From: Leucocoprinus leucothites
Taxonomy: Eukaryota; Basidiomycota; Agaricomycetes; Agaricales; Agaricaceae
NCBI GenBank assembly: GCA_013368445.1
Contig: JAACJO010000085.1
Location: forward strand, 1 to 21,250
DNA: 21,250 nt
Direction: 5' to 3'
Each line of letters starts with the position of its first letter. The stretch's first letter is position 1. A model generated the notes under the pieces. The model was not told the DNA's origin and made no database searches. It worked only from the letters and a program-made list of their open reading frames with translations. The translations under genes were made by a program, and so were the position numbers. Positions 1 to 8,961 of this stretch are shown here, one piece after another.

Positions 1-767
1 TTGCAGAAGCATGAAAGAATACACCACAGCTTCAAGAGCAAATCTCCGAATCTCCTCAGTCTGAGGGATATCATCGAAGAAGCTTGCAAGCTACCAAGGA
101 TAAGGTTCTAAAGATCTGGGATGAGAGGCTCGCTGACCTTGTAGTCAAAGCCAAAATAATGGGCTCCATAATTGAGGAGATTCCTTATTATGGAGGGAAC
201 ATAGACGAATGCCCACCATCACTGAGGATGACACCTCCAGCTGATCCAATGCTCAAATCCGACTCCGAGGGGAGGATTCTGATGGGTGGACTTCTGGGTT
301 GTGGAAAATGCAAGTCTTTTCTTCTATCTCTGATTGGATTAACACTGATATGGTGATGCCACAGCACAACTGAGAAAGGGCCTGTTGCCCCCTTAGAGCC
401 TGCTCCCATGTGAGCACTCCTGGCCACGCTGAACTTTTTTGTGGACTAGTTACATCATCTCTGGCTCCTGTATACTTGTCTTATATCATGCACTATTTTG
501 GTCACCCCTGTGGGGCTTTTATTAAATTGTGATTTGACCTCTATGATATGCTGTGTAAATCTATCTAAGTGTGAGAAAGCTCTTTGTTGCCACTGTAAGG
601 GAAAGAAAGTGCCTTCATGGGCTGCTTCTTGGATTCTCAATTCAGGTGCATCAGCACATTTCACACCCTATTTGGATGATTTTTCCACAATCGAAATGGG
701 GAAATTTGGTAAAATTCAGACAGCTAACAAAAATGCTCCCCTATCTATATCAGGTTGAGGCACTGTC
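1..767 (+). pseudogene. copia gag C-terminal part and protease, decayed
   Basis: One reading frame (first codon position divisible by 3) runs through this stretch, broken by stop substitutions at about 354, 411, 447 and 756 rather than by frameshifts. Around 560-620 it encodes a Cys-rich piece (CVNLSKCEKALCCHCKGKK) just before the retroviral-type aspartic protease signature, read here as ILNSGASAHF. The catalytic Asp of the usual DSGA motif is Asn in this copy (codon AAT at 639-641). The homologous place in copy 3 reads GATTCAGG, so the loss is a CpG to CpA change. The segment before 500 is the gag to protease linker and holds no motif I recognise. Confidence 0.75.
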
Positions 768-1208
768 TTGATCAAACACGAGATCCATGATAATAGAAAA
801 ACAATCACTGCAGTGACTTTATTGTCCCCTGTGTTCTATGTAAAGGGAATACATGATCGCCTCATGTCTGTTGGTCAACTCCTGGAATCCAGGTTGTGCA
901 GTGAGGCCGATAAACATGGTACAATCTTTTGGGATAAGTCAGGCAATGCTGTTTTGTCAGTGGCTCCTCATTTGGAGTGGCAGCCTATGCTACAAACAGT
1001 AAGATGTCAAATTGTACATTCAAATGCTTTGAGCCACGTAGCTCAGCATCCTGACTATAATATCTGGCATCAACATTTAGGACATCCATCTAATCACATG
1101 TTGAGCAAAACTTCTGACTCCATGCTGAATGGACCTCAGGTTTCAATTTCCGATCATTTGCGCTTGTCCAGGCTGCATGAAAGGGAAGATGCACCAGAAA
1201 CCCTTTAA
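768..1208 (+). pseudogene. copia GAG-pre-integrase domain
   Basis: This open stretch of about 146 codons continues the protease frame after the TGA at 756-758. It carries FYVKGIHDRLMSVGQLL, typical of the region after copia protease, and YNIWHQHLGHPSNHML, the His-containing start of the GAG-pre-integrase zinc-binding region. The Cys half of that HHCC finger (CPGCMKGKMHQKPF) is present but read in the next frame from about 1165, so a 1-base frameshift separates them near 1150-1165. The family role is the N-terminal zinc domain of integrase. Confidence 0.75.
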
Positions 1209-2295
1209 CAATAACCCAATTCGAGCTAAAGAAGCCTTTGAACACATTCACAGTGATCTCTTTGAGCTCCCCATCATATCTTATTATAAGTACAAATGGA
1301 TTATGACCCATTAGATGATTACTCCTCTTTTGCCCATGTGGTGCTTCTGCAATCAAAAACTGAAGCAGCTCCCCATATGGTTGAGCTTCTAACTTATGTT
1401 ACAAACCAATTGGCAAATCAATTTGTCGATTCACATCCAATTGAGGAGGAGAATTCGTAGCAGGTACACTGCAAGATTATCTAAGGGTGAAAGGGATTGA
1501 GTTCATTCTGAGTGCACCCTGCATTCATTAACAGAATGGGCGAGCAGAAAGATTGAATCAAACACTACATGAGAAGGCGCAAGCCATGCGACTTCACATA
1601 TGTCTCCCAGATTCACAGTGGGATTTTGTGATTAACACTGCAACCACATCTACAATCACACATCGATGAACCACATCCAATGGAAAACTCTATTTGAGTT
1701 AGTACATGGACACAAACTGACATCAGTCACTACGAGTATTTGGTTGTGCTGCATATATGTTCTTCGGATAAAATGTGCTGAATAATTATCTGCAAAATCT
1801 GAACTGATGATCTTCATTGGATATGATCGGGAGAAGAATTACATCTTTCTCTGCCATACTCGAGGGAATGCTGAGTTTATCTCACCAACTGTCATCTTTG
1901 ATGAAAAGATGTTCCCTAAATGTCCAGACCAAAAACCTGTGGTACACCCCAAGCTGCCTTGCACTGAGATTCCCCCAATCTCAACTATTCTGAATGTTCC
2001 ACATGTAGACTATCCGCCTACACCTCGAGGAGGAGAGCTGCCTCATGCACCTTCACCTTGTGCTCCTCCATACCCTAGAACACCTTCACCATCTAGATCA
2101 ACAAGTCCATCTCTCTCTTATGCTGATTCTGATGATTGCGACCCAAAAGAAGAGGAAGAAGAAGTTGAGTTACCTCCTTCTCCAGGACCTTCCCAATCAG
2201 AACCTGGTCCACATAAACATGCTTGGTCTCCATCTCCACCCGAGGTACTGCCACCATGACCTTCAGTCCAAGATGACCTTGATGCACTAGAACAG
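1129..2295 (+). pseudogene. copia integrase core and proline-rich C-terminal linker
   Basis: The integrase core (DDE strand-transfer enzyme that inserts cDNA) is recognised by HIHSDLFELPIISYYKYKW near 1240-1300, the DDYSSFAHVVLL stretch at 1313-1350, a damaged TSDRGGEF site at 1430-1455, and QNGRAERLNQTL near 1535-1570. The second catalytic Asp is changed to Asn (AAT 1439-1441) and the next Arg codon is TGA (1442-1444); copy 3 has the intact site, so both are CpG transitions. Frameshifts occur between about 1400 and 1800. From 1807 the frame is open again to 2259 (IGYDREKNYIFLCHTRGNAEF), then a Pro, Ser and Glu-rich linker, as usual between copia integrase and RT. Confidence 0.8.
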
Positions 2296-4182
2296 CTTGA
2301 CCGTTGGGTCACCGAACATGAGAATCGCCATCCTAGGCGAAATGTTCAACCTCCGAACAGACCAGGAAACGTGTATAGTGATAGGAGCAACCCTCTTGAT
2401 GTCATCTGATGATATAGGGAACTCAATCCTAACTTACCACGCAATTGTGCTCAATATTGACCTATTTCTGGAGCTATTTCTGATGAAGAAGCTTGGAACA
2501 GATTATGGAATTGGCATATCCCTCACCCAGATAGTAGGATCGACAACAACAAACAGTCATCTACCAATTTTGTGAAGTTCATGAAGAAAGGGGGGGTAAA
2601 ATTAGTTGATTTCCTTCTCACACAATGTGCCAATGGGCCTGTTCCCAAACAGTTTCGAGATATCGCGAATTTAGATGCTGATACTCAAACAAAATGGCAA
2701 AAAGCGATGCTTGAAGAATTAAACACACTTCACAAGCAAGGTGTATATGAACTTGTTGATCTCCCAAAAGAAAGAAGAGCTATTAAAAATAGATGGGTTT
2801 ACAACATCAAGTCTGATAATCGATATCGCTCTCGTCTTGTTGCGAAAGGATTCTCTCAGATTGAGGGAATTGACTTCGATGAACTATTCTCTCCAGTTGT
2901 CCAATATGAGACTGTGTGCCTACTTCTTGGCATTGCAGCGCTTGAGGATTTTGACCTTCACTCTGTTGATGTCAAAACAGCCTATTTATATGGCAATCTG
3001 GATGAAGAGATCTACATGGAGCAGCCAGAAGGATTCCATATTCCTGGCCAAGAAAAGAAAGTCTGGAGATTATGCAAAGCAATCTACGGCCTAAAACAAG
3101 CCAGCTTATCCTGGTGGAAAGCACTTACTTCATCGATGCTGAAACTTGGATTTAAGCACTGTAAGTCCGACACTAGTGTTTATCATTTTACACATCCTAA
3201 AACCAGCGAGCATATCTTTGTGGTTATTTATGTGGATGATGTCTTCTTTATGGGTAAAAAGAATTCCCTGCTCCTCTCTGAGTTGAAGCAAAAATTCATG
3301 ACCATTTGGGAATGTCATGACCAAGGTGAACTTTCAGAGTTCCCAGGCATGAACATATCATGCAATTGAAAAGAGAGAAAACTCTATATAGATCAAGTAA
3401 AATACCTTGATAAGGTTCTTGAGAAGTTCAAAATTCCAAAAGGTGCAAAATTTACTCTGCTGCCATCCAGATTCATTTTCGAACCCTATGTCGATAAGGT
3501 AGATCCTAAGTTTAGGACTCATTACCAACAATTAGTCAGATCACTGATGTATCTAATGATTGGATTGAGACCTGACATATCCTTTGCAGTTGTCAAACTC
3601 TCCTAGCAATCTGCTGCCCCTTCTAATGCACACTTCCGGGCTGGACTCCATGTGCTGCAATATTTGCAATCAACTCACAATTATCGACTTGTGTTTGATG
3701 GAGCTTCTAACCAAGCCATCATCACCTGCTCTGATAGTGATTGGGTGCAAGACAGACAGTCTCAACGATCTGTCACAGGTAACTTTGTCACAATAGCACA
3801 TGGACCTGTAAGCTGGCTTAATCACAAACAGAAAACTGTTGCTTTGTCATCTACTGAAGTTGAATATATGGCACTATCTGATTGCAGCCGTCAGTTGATG
3901 TGGATTTGACAACTTCTTGAAGAGATAGGTTTTAAAATTCCTGCTCAGATTCTCTATGGTGATAATATTGGATCTATCTTCTGGAGTGAGAATCCTGTTC
4001 AAGAAAAATGCTTGAAGCATATTGATATATGATATCACTATATCTGAGATATTGTTGAAGAAGGTTCCATTGAGTTGGAATTTATTGAGGGCTCAAACAA
4101 CCCTGCCAATATTTTGACAAAAAACCTCGGTTCAATTCTCTTTAATAAATTTGTTTATTCCTTAGGTATTGAATTCCTTTAG
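2296..4182 (+). pseudogene. copia reverse transcriptase and RNase H
   Basis: From 2572 a single frame runs to the normal TAG at 4180-4182 with no frameshift. RT motifs in order are [71 protein letters not shown] and the catalytic YVDD near 3227-3240, which is intact. RNase H follows: CSDSDWVQDRQSQRSVTGN, ALSSTEVEYMALSDCSRQLMW and NPANILTKNL. Five internal stops remain: TGA at 3367, TAG at 3604, and TGA at 3907, 4030 and 4045. Where copy 3 can be aligned they correspond mostly to Arg CGA codons. The conserved Asp of ADILTK is Asn here (AAT 4108-4110). The piece 2296-2571 links the proline-rich region to RT and has stops in its best frame. Confidence 0.92.
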
Positions 4183-4247
4183 CGCTTTTATAGTCACTTA
4201 AATCGAAGCGCTCTTGTAGCCACTCAATTATGCATCTCCCACTTTTT

Positions 4248-4261
4248 TGAGTGAGGAGGAG
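4248..4261 (+). other. polypurine tract of copia copy 1
   Basis: The purine-rich run gagtgaggaggag directly precedes the 3' LTR. In LTR retrotransposons this is the primer for plus-strand DNA synthesis. The same sequence is present in inverted orientation next to the 3' LTR of copy 3 (11161-11174). Confidence 0.8.
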
Positions 4262-4636
4262 TGTTAAATCATGTGCACATTTATATGCTGCTATATTTGT
4301 GTTCACTCTCAATTATGACATATGCATTCTATTATTAGATACCACTATGTTTACACACCAATACTTTGTGCAGACTATACATGTTTTACTATACATTTTA
4401 CTTGTACCCTTTACCACCTTCAAATGATGGTGTAATGTCCTCTTTATGGTAGATACTATATGGACATTTTAGTATAAATACTTTGTATTTTTCTCATTAT
4501 TCAATAGTCAATTTACTCTCTCTCAGTCGCAACTCTACAACTCTTACAACTCCCATAACAGTTTACTGCCTAGCAAAGTAAGTCATCGACTATGTCATCT
4601 ACCTTCACTGCTATGCTCCCTGTTGCTGCTTCGACA
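4262..4636 (+). repeat. 3' LTR of copia copy 1, 375 bp
   Basis: The repeat starts TGTTAAATC and ends GCTTCGACA, giving the TG...CA ends and an imperfect terminal inverted repeat. It aligns along its whole length with both LTRs of copy 3, which fixes the right boundary. Many CpGs of copy 3 are TpG or CpA here, for example in the stretch around 4360-4380. A TATA box is at 4473-4480. The U5 part keeps CTCCCATAACAG, discussed in the findings. Downstream flank is gccag. Confidence 0.92.
4473..4480 (+). promoter_or_regulatory. TATA box in LTR of copy 1
   Basis: TATAAATA lies about 210 bases into the LTR and is conserved in both LTRs of copy 3. It is the likely core promoter for the genomic RNA, so it marks the U3/R border region. 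Function is inferred from position and conservation only. Confidence 0.6.
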
Positions 4637-4663
4637 GCCAGTGTATCTTATATTGTCTGTCTA

Positions 4664-4894
4664 TCATTGGCTGATGTATTGTCACCCACAGCATCATCTG
4701 TTGATGCTGAATGGGCATTCTCTGTTGGGTGATGACAGGTGAACTTTATGCAACAAAACATGACCTCAAATACATTCAAAGCTAAGATGGCACTTGGGTC
4801 CTGGGCAAGACCTGGGAATCCATTATTTCCAGGTGTCATAAAAGCAGGACAGATCATTGCTGGAGGAGCAGAAGGTGATTCAGATGCTGAATAA
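4664..4894 (+). pseudogene. hAT transposase C-terminal remnant
   Basis: The frame reads SLADVLSPTASSVDAEWAFS, then two stops, then VNFMQQNMTSNTFKAKMALG and SWARPGNPLFPGVIKAG, ending at TAA 4892-4894. This matches the C-terminal dimerisation region of hAT transposases, whose hallmark is an S-x-D-x-ERAFS block followed some 25 residues later by a LGSW block. The Arg of ERAFS is Trp (TGG) and the two stops are adjacent TGAs, all explained by CGN to TGN change. It starts just beyond the LTR of copy 1, so the retroelement probably inserted into this hAT gene; the N-terminal part would then lie left of the window. Only about 77 codons remain. Confidence 0.7.
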
Positions 4895-5347
4895 ATGGAC
4901 AGACAAACTAAGTGAACTGGTTGATTGGTTGGAATGTATTTGTACGATTTATGGATGTGTTTGATAACTCGAAATGTATACCTGCGTGTAGTAGTTAAGA
5001 ATACGTATTTATTGAGCCTAGTTTCGTGAAAATCGTCGGAGATTTGAGCAAGATATGGCATCTCAAGTGTTGGTGAAGATGTGGATCTTCCCCAATATTT
5101 GTGAATATTTGGCCACAATTGTAGGTCACGCCATGCACTCATTTTTGAACATTTTCACTCGATTTCTACTCCAAAATAGTTGGAGAAATGTATAGAAACA
5201 TATTACAGTATCCTCAGAGTAAAAGAATATGCTTTATCTGTGGATGAAACTACCATCTGCAGATATCCATCCACTGGCCATCTGTGATGACATCATCTGA
5301 TGGTGTCAGTCACAGATACATGACATTACCATCCATAACAGTCCCTA
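4895..5347. other. non-coding stretch after hAT remnant
   Basis: No gene is recognised. It begins where the hAT frame stops and may contain the 3' flank of that transposon. Unlike its surroundings it keeps about ten CpGs between 4940 and 5160. A hairpin can form at 5281-5316 (TCTGTGATGACA against TGTCAGTCACAGA, one bulged base), and ATCTGCAGAT near 5254-5263 is a perfect palindrome. The boundary with the truncated copia copy 2 is at about 5347. Confidence 0.5.
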
Positions 5348-6772
5348 ATCAAGAATCAATGGGCATTTACTCCTAAATCAGATGGGCAAAAATGTGCTCA
5401 TTTGGTTGCCAAAGGATTTTCCCAGGTAGAGGAAATTGACTTTGATGAACTTTTTAGTCCTGTAGTCTGATATGAGACAACTCATCTTATATTTGCACTA
5501 GCAGCTCTTCACAACTGGGACATGTTTGGTCTAGATGTGAAAACTGCATATCTGTATGGACAACTTGACAAAGAGATATATATGGAGATGCGCGAAGGTT
5601 TTGAAATGAAATCTGCACCTCCAGGGAGTGTTCTTAAATTAGAACAGTCACTTTATGGACTAAAGCAGTCTGGACATCAATGGTGGATTGAACTTTCTTC
5701 TTATATAGAAGAATTGGGCTTTACACTTTCTACCATCAATGCCAGAGTATACTATATATGCAATAAATCAACAAATCAGTTGATCATTGCCCTAGTATAT
5801 ATAGACAATGCTAAGTTCATAGGACCAAAAGGTTCTAAACTTCTTGCTGAGAAAAAAGCAGCATTTATGAAGAAATGGGAATGTTGTGACCTTGGACCTG
5901 ACTCAGAGTTCTTGGGAATGACTATAATTCATGATTGAAAGAAGCAAAAGCTTTCAATAGATCAAACAGTTTATCTAAAGAAAATCCTAGAATGATTTGA
6001 AGTTTCTGGCTATGAGGAAACTCCACTTCCTCAAGGATACATCTTTATGAAAAACAAAGAACAAGTGAGTTCCAAATTCACGAATGCTTATCAGCAATTA
6101 GTTGGATCAATCATGTATTTGATGATTGATACAAGACCAGATATAGGTTTTGCTACTATCAAATTATCACAACATATGACTAACCCTTCCACTGCTCATT
6201 ATAGAGCAGGAATACATCTACTTCAATATTTGAATCAAACACAGAAATACAATATCACTTATACATGTTCTGGGGTTTAATTCAAAAATAATTAACCAAT
6301 TATCAATGTATGAGCATATTCTGATTCAGATTGGGCTCAGGATCCAAACACTTAATTGAGCATAACAGGTAATATTGTGTTGTTAGGGAATACACCAATT
6401 TCTTGGTCTTCTCAAAGACAAAAGTCTGTCATAACATCTTCAACTGAAGCCAAATATATGGCAATATCTAATACAGGCAAACAGCTTGTTTGGATATCCA
6501 ATCTTTTACAAGAGATTGGGATAATAATCAACCCTCTTATTTTATTTGGAGATAATATGGGTTCAAAGTTTTGGGCTGAAAACCCAGTAACTGAGAAATA
6601 TTCTAAACATGTTGATATCCATTATCATGTCATAAGGCAATGGGTTGCACAAGGAAAACTTGTGATAGATTTTGTTGAAGGGAAAAACAATCCTGCCAAT
6701 CTCTTAACTAAAAATCTGGATCATATTCTCTTTAATCAATTCCTATCTTATTATGGTTTAAGGTTCCTCTAA
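5348..6772 (+). pseudogene. copia reverse transcriptase and RNase H (copy 2)
   Basis: One frame runs the full 475 codons without a frameshift, broken by seven internal stops (TGA near 5468, 5936, 5993 and 6314; TAA near 6278, 6293 and 6350) and ending in a normal TAA at 6770-6772. Blocks in order: [79 protein letters not shown], then RNase H YSDSDWAQDPNT, SSTEAKYMAISNTGKQLVW and NPANLLTKNLDH. The RT active site reads YIDN instead of YVDD: the last Asp is AAT (5807-5809) after GAC, as expected from GACGAT to GACAAT. The product would be inactive even without the stops. Stops and Arg replacements (R to Q, H or stop) again point to CpG decay. Confidence 0.92.
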
Positions 6773-6779
6773 ACTTTGA

Positions 6780-6790
6780 GCAAGGAGGAG
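6780..6790 (+). other. polypurine tract of copia copy 2
   Basis: The purine-rich run gcaaggaggag lies directly before the TGTTG start of the LTR and eight bases after the pol stop codon. This is the expected place for the plus-strand primer. Confidence 0.7.
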
Positions 6791-7156
6791 TGTTGCAAAA
6801 GTACTAAATGCTCTAATGAAGCACCCTATGGGCTTGCCCTTAGTGAGCATGAGAACCTTTCCAATGATTGCTCTCAGACTATTCTAGGATTGATTCTATT
6901 ACAGATCAGTACCTATAGTTATGATCTGATCATTATGTCTTAGTATATTCCATGATATGTAGTATGACAGTATATAATATCTGTAGAGTAATAGTTAGTT
7001 GGAATGACTCTAGACAAAACCATTCATGAGTCAGGATGATTAGTATGACTAGTAATGAGTCAGAACAACTCAGAGACAGTCAGAATGATTATGATACCAC
7101 TATATGAGTTGATACTATGTGATATATTCTATGACTCAATAGATATTGTAGAGATG

Positions 7157-7164
7157 TATAAAAT
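7157..7164 (+). promoter_or_regulatory. TATA box in LTR of copy 2
   Basis: TATAAAAT lies about 370 bases into the LTR, downstream of the AGTCAG repeats. It is a plausible core promoter of the element; no other support is visible. Confidence 0.45.
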
Positions 7165-7239
7165 ACAGACTAGAATTCAGTGGTAGAACAAGTTTTACCA
7201 ATTCTATTGTGTACAACTAAACAACTATTATCATCATTA

Positions 7240-7393
7240 GTCGCATTCAAATGGTCTGTAGCAACTACACGTAGTTGGTGCTACATGTAGTTGAGCTGAT
7301 GCATGATCATGAGATTTAAACCCTGCTCATCATGCCCTCACATGTCATAAGTTTGGATCCACTATTGTCTAGTTTCCACCCATCTAAATAAGG
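7240..7393 (+). repeat. left terminal inverted repeat
   Basis: About 154 bp, complementary to 7879-8029. It contains sub-palindromes: CAACTACACGTAGTTG (near-perfect) and CTACATGTAG (perfect), next to each other. These could be transposase-binding sites; this is inference. Confidence 0.8.
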
Positions 7394-7878
7394 AACCCAA
7401 TGATATTTCAACTTTGACACCCTTTTCAATACTGTATATCTGGACTTAACCACTCACAAAAAATGACAAGAATGAAGCGCGATATGCTAGAGATATTATG
7501 AACTCTTATATTGACCTCAAATGAACCTAAACATTGCTAAAATATTTTATATTAGTATCAGGAGTTCAGAAATTGCCTGACTGTGTTTCTCCAGACTTGA
7601 CACATAGCCACTTAGATGATTTTAGAGGTGAAAGACACCTCCTTTGTGTATTCAGAAGTTCATAGGTTAATACAAATGAAACCACTGACTGGTGATTACT
7701 TGTGTTAGCTGAATAATTCACCCCTGTTAATTATCAGTTGTCTGAATCTCTCAAAATTCTCGGAATAATTTATTATGGATGCACTGTTGATTATTGAGTG
7801 CCAGCCATAGATTCATGTAAGTCATTGGCTGCAAGTGAGTGCTGAACAAGCTTACAGCAAAGTCAGGTATTCTAGTTT

Positions 7879-8029
7879 CCCTATTTGGATGGGTGGGAAC
7901 TAGACAATGGTGGATCCAAACAGACACGTGAGGGCATGATGAGCTGGGTTTAAATCTCATGATCGTGCATCAGCTCAACTACATGTAGCACCAACTACCT
8001 GTAGTTGCTACAGACCATTTGAATGTGAC
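7879..8029 (-). repeat. right terminal inverted repeat
   Basis: About 151 bp, reverse complement of 7240-7393, including the same CTACATGTAG palindrome. Differences from the left arm include CpG against TpG or CpA sites, for example ACGTG here where the left arm reads ACATG. Confidence 0.8.
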
Positions 8030-8267
8030 TATTGCTTCACTTGAACTCAACATTCTACACAACTTTACTCAGCTACTGTTCTACACTGATTACTTGCCTT
8101 TACAACTGACAGAACTAGTGTTCTTATGAAGTGAGTGTGTCATAGCTTGCTCAGTCACTGTGTACTATGCTGTGTAGCAGCAATTACTGTTTCAACACCT
8201 CAGTCACCTCCAACAATTCCAAATCATCCTAGACAATATTGCCTACTCTGACTTCAACAATTGAGTC

Positions 8268-8489
8268 ATGTCTATTTTAGTGGGAATGGTGGAACAAGTC
8301 ACAAAGAGCACCAACATCAACAGTGAAGACAAGGAAAATGCATTAGCCCACCTCATGTTGACTCTCATCAACAACCAACTAGTCTATTGTATCAACAACT
8401 CCTCAGCATCATCATCCACATCCTCCCTGTCTACATCCTCTTCTCCCCCAAACAAGAAGCCATGGAAACTGACATCCCACCACTCCTAG
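8268..8489 (+). CDS. hypothetical Ser-rich ORF, possible gag N-terminal part
   Basis: Reads 73 codons from ATG to TAG: a Glu and Lys-rich helical start (VEQVTKSTNINSEDKENALA), a leucine-rich middle and a Ser, Thr and Pro-rich tail. It overlaps the next ORF, which is in another frame; the low-complexity Ser run makes the junction hard to judge. I do not recognise a family. Lack of CpG shows it is old, yet it has stayed open, which may be chance. Confidence 0.25.
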   Translation: MSILVGMVEQVTKSTNINSEDKENALAHLMLTLINNQLVYCINNSSASSSTSSLSTSSSPPNKKPWKLTSHHS

Positions 8490-8782
8490 AAATCACTCCT
8501 CCACCTACCCTTGACAAGGAACTAGACCACCTCATTGGAATACTCAACCACTGCCAAGCACTAGAAGAAGCTATATCTGTTGAAGCCAACAGCTTCCAGA
8601 CATGGAAGACTCTCAAAGATGGTGGAGAGTCAGACCCAGAATATTGGAGAGCCATCATGTACCACCTCATTGAATTCTGCCATAACAATCATGTCACCTA
8701 CCAAGCCACCCTGATCCAACTCTTCACTGCAGGACCTGACCATGCCCAATTCTTTATTAGTCACAAATCTGTTAACAACTGA
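8462..8782 (+). CDS. hypothetical gag-like ORF of unknown family
   Basis: ATG at 8462 sits in a good eukaryotic context (gccATGg) and opens 106 codons to TGA at 8780-8782. The product is acidic at the start (two PPP-type runs), then reads LDHLIGILNHCQALEEAISVE and PEYWRAIMYHLIEFCHNN, predicted helical. Past the TGA the same frame stays open for another 30 codons (FMLGPTKKKVAVYITIDYDN), so the stop could be a decayed Arg CGA. It lies about 180 bases before the polypurine run and LTR. I infer a capsid-like protein from position only; no motif proves it. Confidence 0.35.
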   Translation: METDIPPLLEITPPPTLDKELDHLIGILNHCQALEEAISVEANSFQTWKTLKDGGESDPEYWRAIMYHLIEFCHNNHVTYQATLIQLFTAGPDHAQFFISHKSVNN

Positions 8783-8961
8783 TTCATGCTTGGTCCAACT
8801 AAGAAGAAGGTTGCTGTATATATCACCATTGACTATGACAATGCCCAACCTTTAAAGAAGCACAGAGTTTCCTAGCACAGTTCACATTTCCAGTATGCTC
8901 TATCTTACATGGACCATTACAGTAGTTTTTCATGAGGACATGAACACTTGAAGGGAGGTAA

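Larger units (their letters stand above)
1..4636 (+). mobile_element. Ty1/copia LTR retrotransposon, copy 1, 5' end outside window
   Basis: This is the 3' three quarters of a Ty1/copia element. In order it holds the end of gag, protease, GAG-pre-integrase, integrase, a proline-rich linker, reverse transcriptase, RNase H, a polypurine tract and a 3' LTR; integrase before RT is the copia order. It aligns with the minus-strand element at 10791-17166: base 1 here matches about base 15432 there, so roughly 1.7 kb of this copy should lie left of the window. Compared with that copy it has lost many CpGs to TpG or CpA. Most of the damage is in-frame stop codons, with a few frameshifts in the integrase part. 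It cannot make a working polyprotein. Its right flank begins gccag, but the matching left flank is not visible. Confidence 0.93.
7240..8029. mobile_element. 790 bp element with long terminal inverted repeats and TA duplication (MITE-like)
   Basis: The ends are GTCGCATTCAAATGG on the left and its near-exact complement on the right (CCATTTGAATGTGAC), each flanked by TA (7238-7239 and 8030-8031). The inverted arms are about 150 bp and very similar, with one 3-base gap and scattered differences. The centre of about 485 bp has no convincing ORF and no transposase motif. A TA target duplication suggests mobilisation by a Tc1/mariner-type transposase, but the arms are unusually long for that group. 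The element keeps a handful of CpGs while the DNA to its right has none, so it may be a later insertion. Confidence 0.75.
5348..8052 (+). mobile_element. Ty1/copia element of a second family, 5'-truncated, copy 2
   Basis: A copia element distinct from copies 1 and 3. Only the RT to RNase H end and the 3' LTR remain. Its coding part begins abruptly at IKNQWAFTPKSDG, the first well conserved RT block, so everything upstream (gag, protease, integrase) is missing. The protein is clearly diverged from copy 1 (for example MEMREGF against MEQPEGF), and its LTR is unrelated apart from the GGAGGAG-TGTTG junction. The 3' LTR seems to be interrupted by the inverted-repeat element at 7240-8029. The right end at 8052 is inferred from CAACA pairing with the TGTTG start. 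Confidence 0.8.
6791..8052 (+). repeat. 3' LTR of copia copy 2, interrupted by an insertion
   Basis: The LTR starts TGTTGCAAAAG after the polypurine tract. U3 carries AGTCAGRATGATTA twice (7029-7042 and 7078-7091) and related AGTCAG motifs, which could be enhancer repeats. A TATA box is at 7157-7164. At 7238-7239 the sequence meets TA and the inverted-repeat element; after the second TA (8030-8031) a short piece ends ACTCAACA at 8052. Joined, the LTR would be about 470 bp with TGTTG and CAACA ends. The outer end is inferred, because no second LTR of this family is visible. Confidence 0.6.

Noticed and set aside
4648..5142. 164-codon minus-strand open frame
   Set aside because: It runs antisense through the hAT transposase end, which has family motifs on the plus strand. 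The product has no recognisable domain and ends in the LTR flank.
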